Assembly: GCF_016744155.1 (NCBI RefSeq)
Contig: NZ_JADGEW010000011.1
Coordinates: 21,502-85,501, forward strand
DNA from: Amphritea sp.
GTDB lineage: Bacteria; Pseudomonadota; Gammaproteobacteria; Pseudomonadales; Balneatricaceae
Direction: 5' to 3'
Length of the DNA stretch: 64,000 nt
A program made the translations under genes and the position numbers. Positions 17,546 to 27,852 of this stretch are shown here, piece after piece (the first letter of the stretch is position 1; every line of letters begins with the position of its first letter). The notes under the pieces are model-generated. The model was given only the letters and a program-made list of their open reading frames with translations. It did no database searches and was not told the DNA's origin.

Positions 17546-18232
17546 ATGAAAGGTTATGGACAGTTTTGCCCTATAGCTAAGGCTTGTGAGGCGTTGGGGG
17601 AGCGTTGGACGCTACTGCTGATACGTGAGTTGTTGTGTGGTAGTCGTCGTTATAATGATTTTAAACGGGGCTTGCCGTTAATATCGCCAACCATGTTGTC
17701 TCAGCGACTTAACGTACTACAAGACAGAGGCTTGGTTGAACCCAAGCGATCTGAGGATAATAAAAGCAGAGAATATCATCTTACTCAGGCAGGCCTTGAG
17801 TTGGAACCGATTGTCATGGGGCTGGGTGAGTGGGGTGCCCGCTGGATACGTAGTCAGATGTCCGATGACGATCTGAGTGTAGAGTTGTTGATGTGGGATA
17901 TGCGACGCACGATTAACTGCTCGGCTCTACCGAGAGCCCGCACAGTCTTGCATTTTGAATTTAAAGATCTGGATAGAACCTATAAGCACTGGTGGATGCT
18001 GGCTGAAAACAGCGAAATCGACCTTTGTGTGGATGATCCGGGATTTGATCCCGATGTGTATTTTTTCAGCGATCTGAGAACCATGACCGAGCTTTGGCTT
18101 GGCGATGTCTCCCTTGCAGGCGCCGAAAAGTCAGGAAAACTGGTTATAAAGGGGAGTTCTCAACTTATGAGAAATATTCCCGAATGGCTCATGTTTAGCG
18201 GCTTTGCGAATATCGAGAGAGGGGTCGCATAA
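17546..18232 (+). CDS. HxlR-family regulator with C-terminal SCP2-like domain
   Basis: 228 residues. The N-terminal winged helix of the HxlR family (CPIAKACEALGERWTLLLIREL, about residues 8-29, through LSQRLNVLQDRGLVEP) begins with the conserved early cysteine. The rest (about 120-225) resembles the sterol-carrier-protein-2-like domain found in long HxlR proteins, which probably senses a hydrophobic ligand. AGGAT precedes the ATG. It is divergent from the GFA/nitrilase unit, with a perfect operator between. Many HxlR regulators respond to electrophiles or oxidation through the N-terminal Cys; that remains inference here. Confidence 0.88.
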   Translation: MKGYGQFCPIAKACEALGERWTLLLIRELLCGSRRYNDFKRGLPLISPTMLSQRLNVLQDRGLVEPKRSEDNKSREYHLTQAGLELEPIVMGLGEWGARWIRSQMSDDDLSVELLMWDMRRTINCSALPRARTVLHFEFKDLDRTYKHWWMLAENSEIDLCVDDPGFDPDVYFFSDLRTMTELWLGDVSLAGAEKSGKLVIKGSSQLMRNIPEWLMFSGFANIERGVA

Positions 18233-18262
18233 AAAAGCCGCTTAGATGAAGCGGCTTTTTTT
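18231..18262. terminator. Bidirectional terminator
   Basis: AAGCCGCTT/AAGCGGCTT stem with loop AGATG, flanked by A and T tracts; it serves the HxlR gene and the convergent helicase gene. Confidence 0.87.
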
Positions 18263-18305
18263 AGCAGGAGTTTATGCGTTCGTTAGAGGAACAGCATTAA
18301 TCATA

Positions 18306-19601
18306 CTACTTTGGCGATTTAGGGCCTCGGCCAACCCGCTTTTTAGGCGATTTTTTCTTTGAAGAGGCTTTCTTAGCAGCGGCTTTCTTTATCGCTTTCT
18401 TGTTCTTTACTGTTGGCTTCTTCGCCTTAGGCTTGCCACTTTTCTTACCCGGTTCAGGATTTTTCGGAGCCAGACCAGGAAAAGTAAGTTGGGGAATCTT
18501 CTCGCCGATAAAACGTTCGATCTTACCCAGCGTTGGCCAGTCCAGAGGTTCTACGATCGACCATACGATACCTTTCGCGCCATCACGGCCTGAACGCCCT
18601 GACCGGTGCACGTAGCTATCAGCTTTCATCGGCAGATAGAGGTTTATCACGTGGGTAAGATCAGGCAGATCCAAGCCTCGACCAACAACGTCGGTGGCTA
18701 CAATCAGCTTAATTCGTCCACGGCGCATCTCTTTGATCCGTTGATTACGTTCACTCTGACGCATATCACCGTGCAGGCCATAACATTGCATGCCGCCGCT
18801 ACGAACAATCTCAACCCATTGCTCGACCTGTTTGCGACTATTTACAAAGATGATGCCCTGTTTTAGTTCCGGCTGGTGTATCAGTGCTTTAACCAGAAAC
18901 TCTTTATGCTTCTCGTTGTCAGCCCGGTATACGAACTGCTCAATATTGGATGGAATGTGACGAGGTTGCTCTACAGCCACAATCTGTGAATCTTCATTTA
19001 ATAGATCAGTAGCGAACTGCTGGATCTTTTCCCCTTCGAGGGTAGCGGAAAACATAAGCGTCTGGCGTTCCAGAGGTAATACATCAGCGATCTGCTTTAT
19101 ATCGTGTATAAAACCAAGATCCAGCATCCGATCCGCTTCATCGATGATCAACATATTCACGGTTGATAGATCGAGCCACTCCTGAGCATTCAACTCCAGC
19201 AGTCGTCCCGGTGTGGCAACCATAATATCGATCGGTTCAGCCAGCATCCCTTTCTGCATCCCAAAGGGAACACCGCCGACAATAAGGCAGCTCTTGATAC
19301 GGTTGTTTTGGGTCTGTAGTTCAATGACCTGATAGATCTGTTTCGCCAGTTCTCGGGTTGGCGCGAGTATCAGAATCTGGGGTGCACTGCTGCGATCGTT
19401 ATCCGCATCGAATATTTTCTGCAGGGCAGGCAAAACAAACGCCAGAGTCTTACCGGTTCCGGTAGGTGCTGAGGCTAGAAGGTCAACGCCTTCCAGTGCG
19501 ATAGGAATTGCCTGTTCCTGGATTGGACGGGGGCTGAGAAAGTTGTTATCAGCTAATGGGCCCAGTATTTCCAGATCCAGATTTAGGTCGATAAAGAACA
19601 T
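18306..19601 (-). CDS. SrmB-like DEAD-box RNA helicase with lysine-rich tail
   Basis: 431 residues. All helicase motifs are present: Q motif (RPIQEQAIP), Walker A (SAPTGTGKT), PTRELA, TPGR, DEAD (IIDEADRMLDLGF), SAT, and the C-terminal helicase motifs (GLDLPDLTHVIN, HRSGRSGR). The last about 45 residues are a lysine-rich RNA-binding tail. The SAPTGTGKT and DEADRMLD context is closest to SrmB, which acts in 50S ribosome assembly. The gene is divergent from rapA, which is followed by a second SrmB-like helicase. RhlE or DbpA roles cannot be excluded. Confidence 0.9.
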   Translation of the reverse strand: MFFIDLNLDLEILGPLADNNFLSPRPIQEQAIPIALEGVDLLASAPTGTGKTLAFVLPALQKIFDADNDRSSAPQILILAPTRELAKQIYQVIELQTQNNRIKSCLIVGGVPFGMQKGMLAEPIDIMVATPGRLLELNAQEWLDLSTVNMLIIDEADRMLDLGFIHDIKQIADVLPLERQTLMFSATLEGEKIQQFATDLLNEDSQIVAVEQPRHIPSNIEQFVYRADNEKHKEFLVKALIHQPELKQGIIFVNSRKQVEQWVEIVRSGGMQCYGLHGDMRQSERNQRIKEMRRGRIKLIVATDVVGRGLDLPDLTHVINLYLPMKADSYVHRSGRSGRDGAKGIVWSIVEPLDWPTLGKIERFIGEKIPQLTFPGLAPKNPEPGKKSGKPKAKKPTVKNKKAIKKAAAKKASSKKKSPKKRVGRGPKSPK

Positions 19602-19872
19602 CGAAGGGTACTCACAGATTTAAAGGCGCAAGCATACCTTATTTTTGCCTTGTCGGATATTTAGGAAGGTGGTCGATTAGCCTGTTTCGACGCACTATTT
19701 CAATAATATTTTGCCATATCGGCTAGTGATGACGATTGCGCCTTGAGGTAGGCCTTCACAACGCCTATCATGCCGCCAAGATCTGTCACTATCTGCGATG
19801 AGCTGATAATAGTTCGAAATGTCGACTATAGTGACTGAAGTTGTTATTTCTGCCTGTTTGAGAGCTGTCTTT

Positions 19873-22746
19873 GTGTCTGAATTTATTCCCGGCCAACGCT
19901 GGATCAGTAATACCGAATCAAATCTGGGGCTAGGGTTAGTCACTAGCATTTCCAACCGTCGTGTTGAAATTTTGTTTCCTGCTGTAGAAGAGGAACGCAC
20001 ATACGCCGACGATAATGCCCCGCTAAGCCGTGTTATCTATCCGGTAGGCGAACATGTACGTAACGCAGATGGACTGAAATTGACCATCACCGCGTTTCAG
20101 GAATTGAATGGTATAATTGTCTATCAAGCTGAAGATGAAACCGGCGAAATACTGGTGCTTGAAGAGAAGGATCTGGACAGCTCGGTGCATTTCAGCAAAC
20201 CCCATGACCGTTTGTTTGCCGGGCAGGTTGATAAGATCAGCCGCTTTCAGTTAAGAGTTGAAACACTCAAACATCAATTTTCCCATCTGCAAGCTGAGAG
20301 TTATGGCCTGCTGGGCCCCCGTGTACAGCTACTGCCGCACCAGCTCTATATCGCTCACCAGGTTGCGCGCCGGTATGCGCCCAGGGTTCTGTTAGCGGAT
20401 GAAGTAGGTTTGGGTAAGACCATTGAAGCGGGTCTTGTACTGCATCAGCAGTTAGTTAGTGGCAAAGTTTCAAGGGCGCTAATTGTAGTGCCAGACAGTT
20501 TGATTCATCAGTGGCTGATCGAAATGTTACGCCGCTTCAATCTACGCTTTACGATTCTTGATGAGCTGCGTTGTGAAGCACTTGAGCTGTCGGATGAAGG
20601 GATCAACCCTTTCGAGACTGCTCAGCTGGTGCTCTGTAATCTCTCTTTTCTTAAATCCAGCCCAGATCGTTTGGTTCAGGCATTGGATGCTGGCTGGGAT
20701 ATGCTGGTGGTGGATGAAGCCCACCATCTGGTCTGGTCTGAAGAGGAGTCCAGCCCTGAATATATCTGTATCGAGGCTTTGGCCCGAGAAGTAAAAGGTC
20801 TGTTGTTGCTGACCGCTACGCCGGAGCAGCTGGGCGTGAACAGCCATTTTGCCCGGCTACGTTTGTTAGACCCTGATCGTTATTACAGTTTGGCGCAGTT
20901 CCGTGAAGAGGAAACTGGTTACCAGCCGGTGAGTAAGCTAGTGGAACAACTACTGGCAGAAGATGCGCGGGAACAGTTGAAAGATGCCCCTGAAGTGTTT
21001 GCTCAATTAGGCAGTTATCTCGGTGAGGACGTAGCCCGTGAACTTCAGCAAGAGCTTGAAAATGACTCCCTTGACCAGGCGATCGCCGATTCGGTCGATA
21101 GTTTGCTGGATCATCATGGTACCGGTCGGGTGTTGTTCCGTAACACTCGTGACGGTGTAAGCGGTTTCCCGAAACGGATTCTGCACAGTTATCCACTGCC
21201 GGGCCCTGATTTCTTTCTGGAAAGTGAACAGCAGCTGCTGGAACAAGCAGATCTTGAAGAGCGTCTGCACCCGGAACTAATTCTGGCTGACCGCTGGCTG
21301 GAAGCAGACCCCAGGGTCGAGTGGCTGGTGGACTGGCTTAAAGATAATCGTGACTTAAAAGCACTGGTTATCTGCGCCAATGCAAAAACTGCAAAATCAT
21401 TAGAAGAACATCTGCGACTTTATGAAGGTGTACGCTCAGCGGTATTCCACGAGGGGATGACCCTGGTGAATCGCGACCGTGCCGCCGCTTATTTTGCTGA
21501 TGAAGATGAGAGTGCTCAGGTTCTGATCTGTTCTGAGATCGGTAGTGAGGGACGTAACTTCCAGTTTGCCAGTGATCTGGTGCTGTTTGACCTGCCTCTT
21601 AACCCAGATCTTCTGGAGCAGCGGATCGGGCGTTTAGATCGTATCGGTCAGCGCAATGATGTACAGATCCATGTGCCTCATTATGAGTTCAGCGCCCAGG
21701 CGGTTCTGCTGGACTGGTTCCACCGTGGCCTTAACTGCTTTGAACGAGCCTGCCCAGTGGGTCAGGTACTGTTTGACCAGTTCCTGGAAGAACTTATCCC
21801 GGCACTGTTTGAAGAGTTTGATGAAATTCATCTTGAACAGCTGATTAGTGCTACCCGTAAGGAAGCCGATCGATTATTAGAAGATTTGCAGCAGGGACGT
21901 GACCGGTTACTGGAACTGAACTCCTGTAATCCCGCTAAGGCTGAACTGATCGCTGAAAGCATGGAAGTGACAGGTAACAGTATTGAACTGAGTCGTTACA
22001 TGGAGAAAATGTTCGATCAGTTTGGTGTGGAGCAACAGGTTCACGGCAGCAACAGTATCATCCTTAGTCCGGGGGACCATATGCATTATGACAGTCTTCC
22101 AGGGCTGCCAGCTGAAGGGATGACGGCGACTTATAGCCGGACACTGGCGCTGGGTCGCGAAGATATGCAGTTCCTCACCTGGGAGCACCCTTTGGTGATG
22201 GGTACTATGGATATCGTTACCGACGGAGACTTTGGTAATACCGCTGTCTGCTCGATTAAACTGCCGCCGCTGAAGCCTGGCACATTGCTGTTGGAGTCAA
22301 TCTATACGCTGCATTGTGCTGCACCGAAACAGATACAGATACAACGCTATCTGCCCCAGACGCTGAGTCGGATAGTGGTGGATACTAACGGATCGGATCT
22401 CAGTGCTATTCTGACAGAAACTCATATTAATAATCTGGCAGAGAGAGTCGGGCGACGTCAGGCGGTTGAGGTTGTTAAACATACCCGTGCCGATATCAGT
22501 AAGATGGTGGATCGGGTTGAAGCGATAGCCGAGACTCAATTACCTGAGATGCTGACTGCAGCACGACAGAATGTGCAGAACGTTCTGGGTGCAGAACAGG
22601 ATCGACTTAAAGCACTGGCTCAGGTGAATCCGAATATTCGTCAGGAAGAGATCGACTATCTGGCGCAGACCCGTAGTGATCTGGAGCAGTATCTTGAGAG
22701 TGCCACCATGAAGCTTGATGCGGTCAGAGTCATTATCGCAACCTGA
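19873..22746 (+). CDS. rapA: RNA polymerase-associated ATPase RapA
   Basis: A Swi2/Snf2-type ATPase that recycles RNA polymerase. I choose GTG 19873 (product MSEFIPGQRWISNTES, 957 residues) because RapA proteins begin just before PGQRW. An upstream ATG at 19819 would add 18 unmatched residues. Visible parts are tandem Tudor-like N-terminal domains, Walker A (LADEVGLGKTIEAGL), DEAHH, the second RecA-like lobe (SEIGSEGRNFQFA, LDRIGQRNDVQIH) and the long C-terminal polymerase-binding region. The length matches the family (about 950-970). It is followed 67 bases later by a DEAD-box helicase gene on the same strand. Confidence 0.95.
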   Translation: MSEFIPGQRWISNTESNLGLGLVTSISNRRVEILFPAVEEERTYADDNAPLSRVIYPVGEHVRNADGLKLTITAFQELNGIIVYQAEDETGEILVLEEKDLDSSVHFSKPHDRLFAGQVDKISRFQLRVETLKHQFSHLQAESYGLLGPRVQLLPHQLYIAHQVARRYAPRVLLADEVGLGKTIEAGLVLHQQLVSGKVSRALIVVPDSLIHQWLIEMLRRFNLRFTILDELRCEALELSDEGINPFETAQLVLCNLSFLKSSPDRLVQALDAGWDMLVVDEAHHLVWSEEESSPEYICIEALAREVKGLLLLTATPEQLGVNSHFARLRLLDPDRYYSLAQFREEETGYQPVSKLVEQLLAEDAREQLKDAPEVFAQLGSYLGEDVARELQQELENDSLDQAIADSVDSLLDHHGTGRVLFRNTRDGVSGFPKRILHSYPLPGPDFFLESEQQLLEQADLEERLHPELILADRWLEADPRVEWLVDWLKDNRDLKALVICANAKTAKSLEEHLRLYEGVRSAVFHEGMTLVNRDRAAAYFADEDESAQVLICSEIGSEGRNFQFASDLVLFDLPLNPDLLEQRIGRLDRIGQRNDVQIHVPHYEFSAQAVLLDWFHRGLNCFERACPVGQVLFDQFLEELIPALFEEFDEIHLEQLISATRKEADRLLEDLQQGRDRLLELNSCNPAKAELIAESMEVTGNSIELSRYMEKMFDQFGVEQQVHGSNSIILSPGDHMHYDSLPGLPAEGMTATYSRTLALGREDMQFLTWEHPLVMGTMDIVTDGDFGNTAVCSIKLPPLKPGTLLLESIYTLHCAAPKQIQIQRYLPQTLSRIVVDTNGSDLSAILTETHINNLAERVGRRQAVEVVKHTRADISKMVDRVEAIAETQLPEMLTAARQNVQNVLGAEQDRLKALAQVNPNIRQEEIDYLAQTRSDLEQYLESATMKLDAVRVIIAT

Positions 22747-22813
22747 TTCTGCTATCATTGGTAGTCTTATTTAGATGAAATTAGTAAACAGCTAGTCAAA
22801 ACCGGAGCAGATT

Positions 22814-24145
22814 TTGTCCAACGCGGAAAACTTTAACGACCTGGGGCTGGACCCCCGGCTCAGCACTATTCTGGATCATCAGGGAATTACTGAGCCGACC
22901 GAGATTCAGGCGCTGGCGATACCGACCGCGATGGCCAAACATGACCTGATTGCGTCGTCTAAAACGGGTTCCGGTAAGACATTGGCGTATCTGTTGCCGA
23001 CGATGCAGCGTCTGATGCGCCAGAAGGCCCTGACTAAACGGGACCCCCGTGTATTGATTCTGGCACCCACCCGCGAGTTGGCAAAGCAGGTTTACGCCCA
23101 GCTTCGTAGCTTAGTCAGTGGAACTCAGTATAAAGCGGCATTGGTTCTGGGTGGTGAGAACTTTAATGATCAGGCTAAAGAGCTGGCTAAAGACCCCCAT
23201 GTCGTCGTTGCAACGCCAGGTCGCTTGGTCAATCACCTAGATGAACGCTCACTCTTTCTTGAGGGGCTTGAGCTACTGATTTTAGATGAAGCAGATCGAA
23301 TGCTGGATCTGGGTTTTGCCGCAGAATTAACGCGTATAAACCAGACCGCCAGCCACCGACTTCGTCAGACGCTGATGTTTTCCGCCACACTGGAGCACGC
23401 AGCGGTTAATAGCATGGCTGTTAAACTGTTGAAAGCGCCTAAGCGTATCGCCATCGGTGCCGCGAATGCAGAGCATGCAGATATCGAAAAACGTTTCTAT
23501 CTGGCCGATCATCTGGATCATAAGCAGGCACTTCTGGAGAAAATCCTCGAGACCGAAACTTATCAACAGGTGATTATCTTTACCGCGACCCGTGCGGATA
23601 CCGATAGGTTGTCGCAACTGTTATCAGGCCAGGGGATGAAAACGGCGGCCCTGAGCGGAGAGATGAGCCAGGCTGACAGAAATAAAATCATGGATAGCTT
23701 TAGTCGTGGCCAGCAGCAGGTACTTATTACTACTGATGTGGCTTCCCGTGGATTGGATCTTCTGCAGGTATCACTGGTGGTTAACTTTGATATGCCTAAA
23801 CAGGCTGAAGAGTATGTTCACCGAATCGGCCGTACTGGTCGGGCTGGTGCTAAAGGTGTTGCTGTTTCATTGGTCGGACCGAAAGACTGGGAGGCTTTCA
23901 AACGAGTTGAGAGCTTCCTGCAACAGCCGATTATTTTTAGTGAACTTCAAGGTTTGAAAGCGAAGTTCAAAGGGCTCAAACCTGCCCCTGTGAAAGCGGC
24001 TGATAAAGTCTCTCATAATTCTGCAAAAGTTCGCCCTAAACGGGTTGTTAAAGCGCCTCAGGATCGTAAAAATCGCCGGAAGGCGAATCGGGAGATCGTA
24101 TCAGATGATGGTATGGCACCGTTGAAAAAGAAGAAAATCGACTGA
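22814..24145 (+). CDS. SrmB-like DEAD-box RNA helicase (second)
   Basis: 443 residues from TTG 22814, supported by GGAG at 22803-22806 and by the N-terminus then matching the family (Q motif ITEPTEIQALAIP). Walker A is SSKTGSGKT, then PTRELA, TPGR, DEADRMLDLGF, SAT, and HRIGRTGRAG near the C-terminus. The tail is basic (KVRPKRVVKAPQDRKNRRK) and suited to RNA binding. It shares DEADRMLDLGF and the SATLE context with the helicase at 18306-19601, so the two are paralogues flanking rapA. It probably acts in ribosome assembly or RNA turnover. Confidence 0.92.
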   Translation: MSNAENFNDLGLDPRLSTILDHQGITEPTEIQALAIPTAMAKHDLIASSKTGSGKTLAYLLPTMQRLMRQKALTKRDPRVLILAPTRELAKQVYAQLRSLVSGTQYKAALVLGGENFNDQAKELAKDPHVVVATPGRLVNHLDERSLFLEGLELLILDEADRMLDLGFAAELTRINQTASHRLRQTLMFSATLEHAAVNSMAVKLLKAPKRIAIGAANAEHADIEKRFYLADHLDHKQALLEKILETETYQQVIIFTATRADTDRLSQLLSGQGMKTAALSGEMSQADRNKIMDSFSRGQQQVLITTDVASRGLDLLQVSLVVNFDMPKQAEEYVHRIGRTGRAGAKGVAVSLVGPKDWEAFKRVESFLQQPIIFSELQGLKAKFKGLKPAPVKAADKVSHNSAKVRPKRVVKAPQDRKNRRKANREIVSDDGMAPLKKKKID

Positions 24146-24161
24146 TTTTAAGTCTTAAGAG

Positions 24162-24190
24162 AAAACCAGCCAATTGGCTGGTTTTTTTTA
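24162..24190 (+). terminator. Intrinsic terminator after helicase gene
   Basis: AAAACCAGCC / GGCTGGTTTTTTTT stem with loop AATT. Confidence 0.9.
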
Positions 24191-24278
24191 TACCTCCCAA
24201 ACTGATTACTGATCGTTTTGTAATACATGAGTACCCCTGTTTAAAATAGGGTTAAAACATATAATGGGGGTTTATATA

Positions 24279-24584
24279 ATGAAAAAATTTAGTGGTATTT
24301 TGTTTGCAGCCTGTGCGTTTACGTTCTCTTCGCCAATGGTTATGGCTGATGGCGCGGCTGCTTTTCAAACTTGTGTTGAGTGTCATGGTGCTAACGCAGA
24401 AAAAGTCGCTATGGGTAAGTCTCAAGTGATTAAGGGGTGGCCGGCCACACAAATTGTAGATGCGCTGAATGGTTATAAAGCCGGTACTTATGGTGGGCCT
24501 CTAAAAGCGTTAATGAAGGTGCAGGTGGATAAACTAGATGATGCCTCCGTTCAGGCCGTAGCAGATTACATATCAGGTCTGTAA
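24279..24584 (+). CDS. Small periplasmic class I cytochrome c (c553-like)
   Basis: 101 residues from ATG 24279 (preferred over ATG 24264, because GGGGG then lies at a usable distance and the product starts MKKFSGIL with a clean signal peptide cleaved near VMA). The mature protein is about 80 residues with one haem c site (CVECH) and a distal methionine candidate in LKALMKVQ. Such cytochromes shuttle electrons in the periplasm to terminal oxidases or denitrification enzymes. It is a single-gene unit with terminators on both sides. A role as donor to NosZ is possible given the nearby nos operon but is not shown. Confidence 0.87.
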   Translation: MKKFSGILFAACAFTFSSPMVMADGAAAFQTCVECHGANAEKVAMGKSQVIKGWPATQIVDALNGYKAGTYGGPLKALMKVQVDKLDDASVQAVADYISGL

Positions 24585-24770
24585 ATTTGAGATGAGCAAT
24601 AACGGGCGTAGGCCTGTTATTGCTAAAAAAATCTTAGCGGTGCGGCCCAAAAGTGACGTATTACATCTATTATTAATATATCGATTAGAGAAGGTGTTAC
24701 AGTAATAGTTACCTGAGCTAACTGCTTTATAAAGTTGGGTCTGGAACGTTATGAAAGGCTGGAGATAAGG

Positions 24771-27700
24771 ATGTTACGAATACCCATCTGGATTGGGACC
24801 TTTATATTTTATCTTGGGTGCTGTCTCTTAACGTTGACGGCATCTGCGGCTAATGATTCAGTGATTACTGAACCTTCCTGGCGAGCAGCGAATCTTTCTT
24901 CTGAAGAGATTGCCTGGCTAGAGAAACACCCTCGTTTAAAACTAGGTATTGATCGTAAGTTTTCCCCTTATGAGTGGATTGATGAGAGTGGCCTATACAC
25001 CGGTATCGCTTCTGATTTCTTTCGTATACTTGAGCAGCGTCTGGAAGTTGAATTTATCCCTGTCACGGATAAGTCCTCATGGGGAGAGGTTTTGAAGGCT
25101 GCGAAGGCGGGCGAGTTTGATCTAATGTCCTGTTTGGTTCAAACCGCAGAACGGCATGAGTATCTTGATTTCAGTAACCCTTACATTTCCAGTGCTGCCG
25201 TTATCATTAGTGAGCAAGTTGGTGGTTATGTAGGTTCACTGGATAAGCTCAATGGCAAGCGAGTTGCTATCCATAAAGGTCATTTTACTAATGATCTACT
25301 ACGTCGAGATTATCCTGAAATCACCATCGTAAATACCGCAACGATTCAACAAGCGCTACAAATGGTCGCTGAGGGAAAAGCTACGGCATTTGTAGGAGAT
25401 GCAACTGCCGCCAACTTTGTGATGAAGCAGGAGGGGATTCTTAATCTGAGTTTCTCTGGCCATACTGATTATAAGAGCGAGTTTCGTATCGGCGTCTCGC
25501 ATAAAAACCCTGAACTTTTAAGCATAATTCAGAAAGCCCTCGCCAGTATTACTGAGGCTGAACATAATGCCGTGTTTGATAACTGGATCGGTCTGGAAAT
25601 CCCTCAGGGTATATCGCTGGAAAAAATATTTAAATTTGGGGCGGCTATATCGCTACTGTTTATTTTCTTTCTATATTGGATCTACCGGCTACGACGTTCT
25701 GAAAAGGCCTATAAGAAGAGTGAGCAGCGATTCAAAGACCTGGTAGATACAACCGAAGGCATCGTCTGGGAAGCGGATGTTGAAACCTTTACCTTTACCT
25801 ATATCAGCGAAAATGCAGAACGCCTTCTCGGTTATCCTGCCAAGAAATGGCTTGAGAAAGGTTTTTGGGAAGCGCATATCCATCCGGATGATAGCGAGCA
25901 GGCAGTTAGTTATTGTCAGGATGAAACGAACTGTTTGAAAGACCATGAGTTTGAGTACCGTTTTATTACTCAGGCAGGTGCTACTGTTTGGTTGAGGGAT
26001 ATAGTTAGTGTGGTAGCGGAGGCTGGAAAACCACGTTGGCTGAGAGGCTTAATGATTGATATAACCGACCAGAAGTTAACGGAATTATTGGTGCAGGAGA
26101 GTGAATCTCGATTTCGTGAACTGATTGAAAGTCTGCCGGCAATCGCTGTGCAGGGTTACGATGAGGCTCGACGGGTAATTTATTGGAACGATGCCAGCGA
26201 AGCGCTTTATGGTTTTAGTAGTGAAGAGGCCCAGGGGCAGCGCCTTGAAGATCTTATTATCCCTAAGGAGATGCGTCAGGCGGTAATTGAGGCGCATGGG
26301 TTATGGGTAAAAGAGGGGGAGTTGATTCCACCGGCAGAACTAGAATTGCAGCGTAAGGATGGTAGCCATGTCCCTGTATTTAGTAGCCATGTAATGTTGC
26401 AGTCGGAAAGTAACTCAAAAGAGATGTATTGCATCGATGTAAGCTTGGTAGAGCAGAAACAAGCCCATGCAGAGCTCTCGCGAATTGCCCATTATGATTC
26501 TTTAACCGATCTGCCAAACCGAAGAACCTTTGCTGATCGTTTAAGACAGATGATGAAGCGAGCAGACCGTGAAGGGCGTCAGGTTGCGGTTATGATGTTG
26601 GATTTGGACCGTTTTAAGGAGGTCAATGACACTCTGGGACACGACCACGGAGATCTTTTACTTCAAGAAGCGGCATTGCGATTGAAGTCATCTGTTCGTT
26701 CTACTGATACTGTGGCAAGACTGGGTGGTGATGAGTTTTTAGTAATCCTGGATGAGGTCGGTAATCTGGCGGTAGTTGAGCGAGTTGCCCAGAAAATACT
26801 GCAGCAGATGAGCGAGCCTTTCATTCTGAAGGATCACCGATCATTTGTCTCAGCCAGTATTGGTATTACTCTCTACCCGAGTGATGCGATGACGTTGGAG
26901 TCTCTTTTAAAAAATGCAGATCAGGCGATGTATACGGCGAAAGATAAGGGGCGTAATCGGTATCACTACTTTACCTCTGAGATGGAAGCGATAGCTCAAC
27001 GCCGCAGACATATGCTTAATGAGTTACGTGATGCTATCAGCCTGGAGCAATTGGAACTCTACTATCAGCCAATCATTGATTTTAAAAGTGGGTCAGTGGT
27101 TAAAGCTGAAGCGTTAATAAGATGGAATCATCCTAAAGGGCAGATTCCGCCGCTGGACTTTATTCCTTTAGCAGAAGAGACGGGGTTGATAGTCAGTATC
27201 GGCAATTGGGTTTTTGCTGAGGTTATACGGCAAACTTCGGCTTGGAAAACACATTACGATACCGATCTACAGGTCTCTATCAATACCTCTCCGGTGCAGT
27301 ACAAAGATGATAACTCTAGCAAGCCCGACTGGTTTGGTGGTTTGTTGTCATCAGGACTGAAACCAGAAAATATCTGTATTGAAATTACAGAATCTCTGTT
27401 GATGGAAATGGGTAAAGATGTAACTGATAAGCTGTTACAGTTCCGGGATCAGGGCATTCAGGTATCGCTTGATGATTTTGGGACAGGGTACTCTTCACTG
27501 GCCTATCTGAAACAGTTCGATATTGATTATCTTAAGATTGATAAGAGTTTTGTCAGTAACTTAAAACCCGATTCCCACGACTTTGTACTCTGTGAGGCGA
27601 TTATCGTAATGGCCCATACGCTGGGTATCAAAGTGATTGCGGAAGGGGTTGAAACCGAAGAGCAAGCGCAGTTGCTAAAGTTAGTTGGCTGCGATTTTGG

Positions 27701-27794
27701 TCAGGGTTATCTGTTTAGTCGACCTGTACCGGCTAACGAATTTGCGGCTGAATGGCTGACCCTTGCTATACCCGATCCGTTGAATGAATCCTGA
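24771..27794 (+). CDS. Membrane cyclic-di-GMP protein: PBP3-PAS-PAS-GGDEF-EAL
   Basis: 1007 residues from ATG 24771 (GGAG about 8 bases upstream; a TTG at 24735 is less likely). Signal segment about 1-27, a periplasmic solute-binding-like domain (bacterial PBP3, about 45-290, LKLGIDRKFSPYEWIDESG), a transmembrane helix about 295-315, two PAS domains (about 325-445 and 445-575), GGDEF with an intact motif (RLGGDEFLVIL) and EAL with EALIRWNHP, DDFGTGYSSL and the usual metal-binding residues. Both catalytic domains look active. The amino-acid-binding-type sensor suggests that it links a small periplasmic ligand to cyclic-di-GMP level. Confidence 0.93.
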   Translation: MLRIPIWIGTFIFYLGCCLLTLTASAANDSVITEPSWRAANLSSEEIAWLEKHPRLKLGIDRKFSPYEWIDESGLYTGIASDFFRILEQRLEVEFIPVTDKSSWGEVLKAAKAGEFDLMSCLVQTAERHEYLDFSNPYISSAAVIISEQVGGYVGSLDKLNGKRVAIHKGHFTNDLLRRDYPEITIVNTATIQQALQMVAEGKATAFVGDATAANFVMKQEGILNLSFSGHTDYKSEFRIGVSHKNPELLSIIQKALASITEAEHNAVFDNWIGLEIPQGISLEKIFKFGAAISLLFIFFLYWIYRLRRSEKAYKKSEQRFKDLVDTTEGIVWEADVETFTFTYISENAERLLGYPAKKWLEKGFWEAHIHPDDSEQAVSYCQDETNCLKDHEFEYRFITQAGATVWLRDIVSVVAEAGKPRWLRGLMIDITDQKLTELLVQESESRFRELIESLPAIAVQGYDEARRVIYWNDASEALYGFSSEEAQGQRLEDLIIPKEMRQAVIEAHGLWVKEGELIPPAELELQRKDGSHVPVFSSHVMLQSESNSKEMYCIDVSLVEQKQAHAELSRIAHYDSLTDLPNRRTFADRLRQMMKRADREGRQVAVMMLDLDRFKEVNDTLGHDHGDLLLQEAALRLKSSVRSTDTVARLGGDEFLVILDEVGNLAVVERVAQKILQQMSEPFILKDHRSFVSASIGITLYPSDAMTLESLLKNADQAMYTAKDKGRNRYHYFTSEMEAIAQRRRHMLNELRDAISLEQLELYYQPIIDFKSGSVVKAEALIRWNHPKGQIPPLDFIPLAEETGLIVSIGNWVFAEVIRQTSAWKTHYDTDLQVSINTSPVQYKDDNSSKPDWFGGLLSSGLKPENICIEITESLLMEMGKDVTDKLLQFRDQGIQVSLDDFGTGYSSLAYLKQFDIDYLKIDKSFVSNLKPDSHDFVLCEAIIVMAHTLGIKVIAEGVETEEQAQLLKLVGCDFGQGYLFSRPVPANEFAAEWLTLAIPDPLNES

Positions 27795-27852
27795 CCCTAA
27801 CCTACTTTGAATTTTCCATTGTGTTTAAGATCTGTAGCTATTGATGATCTGT

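Noticed and set aside
24594..24625. Hairpin after the cytochrome gene considered as a terminator
   Set aside because: The strong stem AGCAATAAC/GTTATTGCT is followed by A residues, not T, on the plus strand, so intrinsic termination is not supported. It may protect the 3' end.
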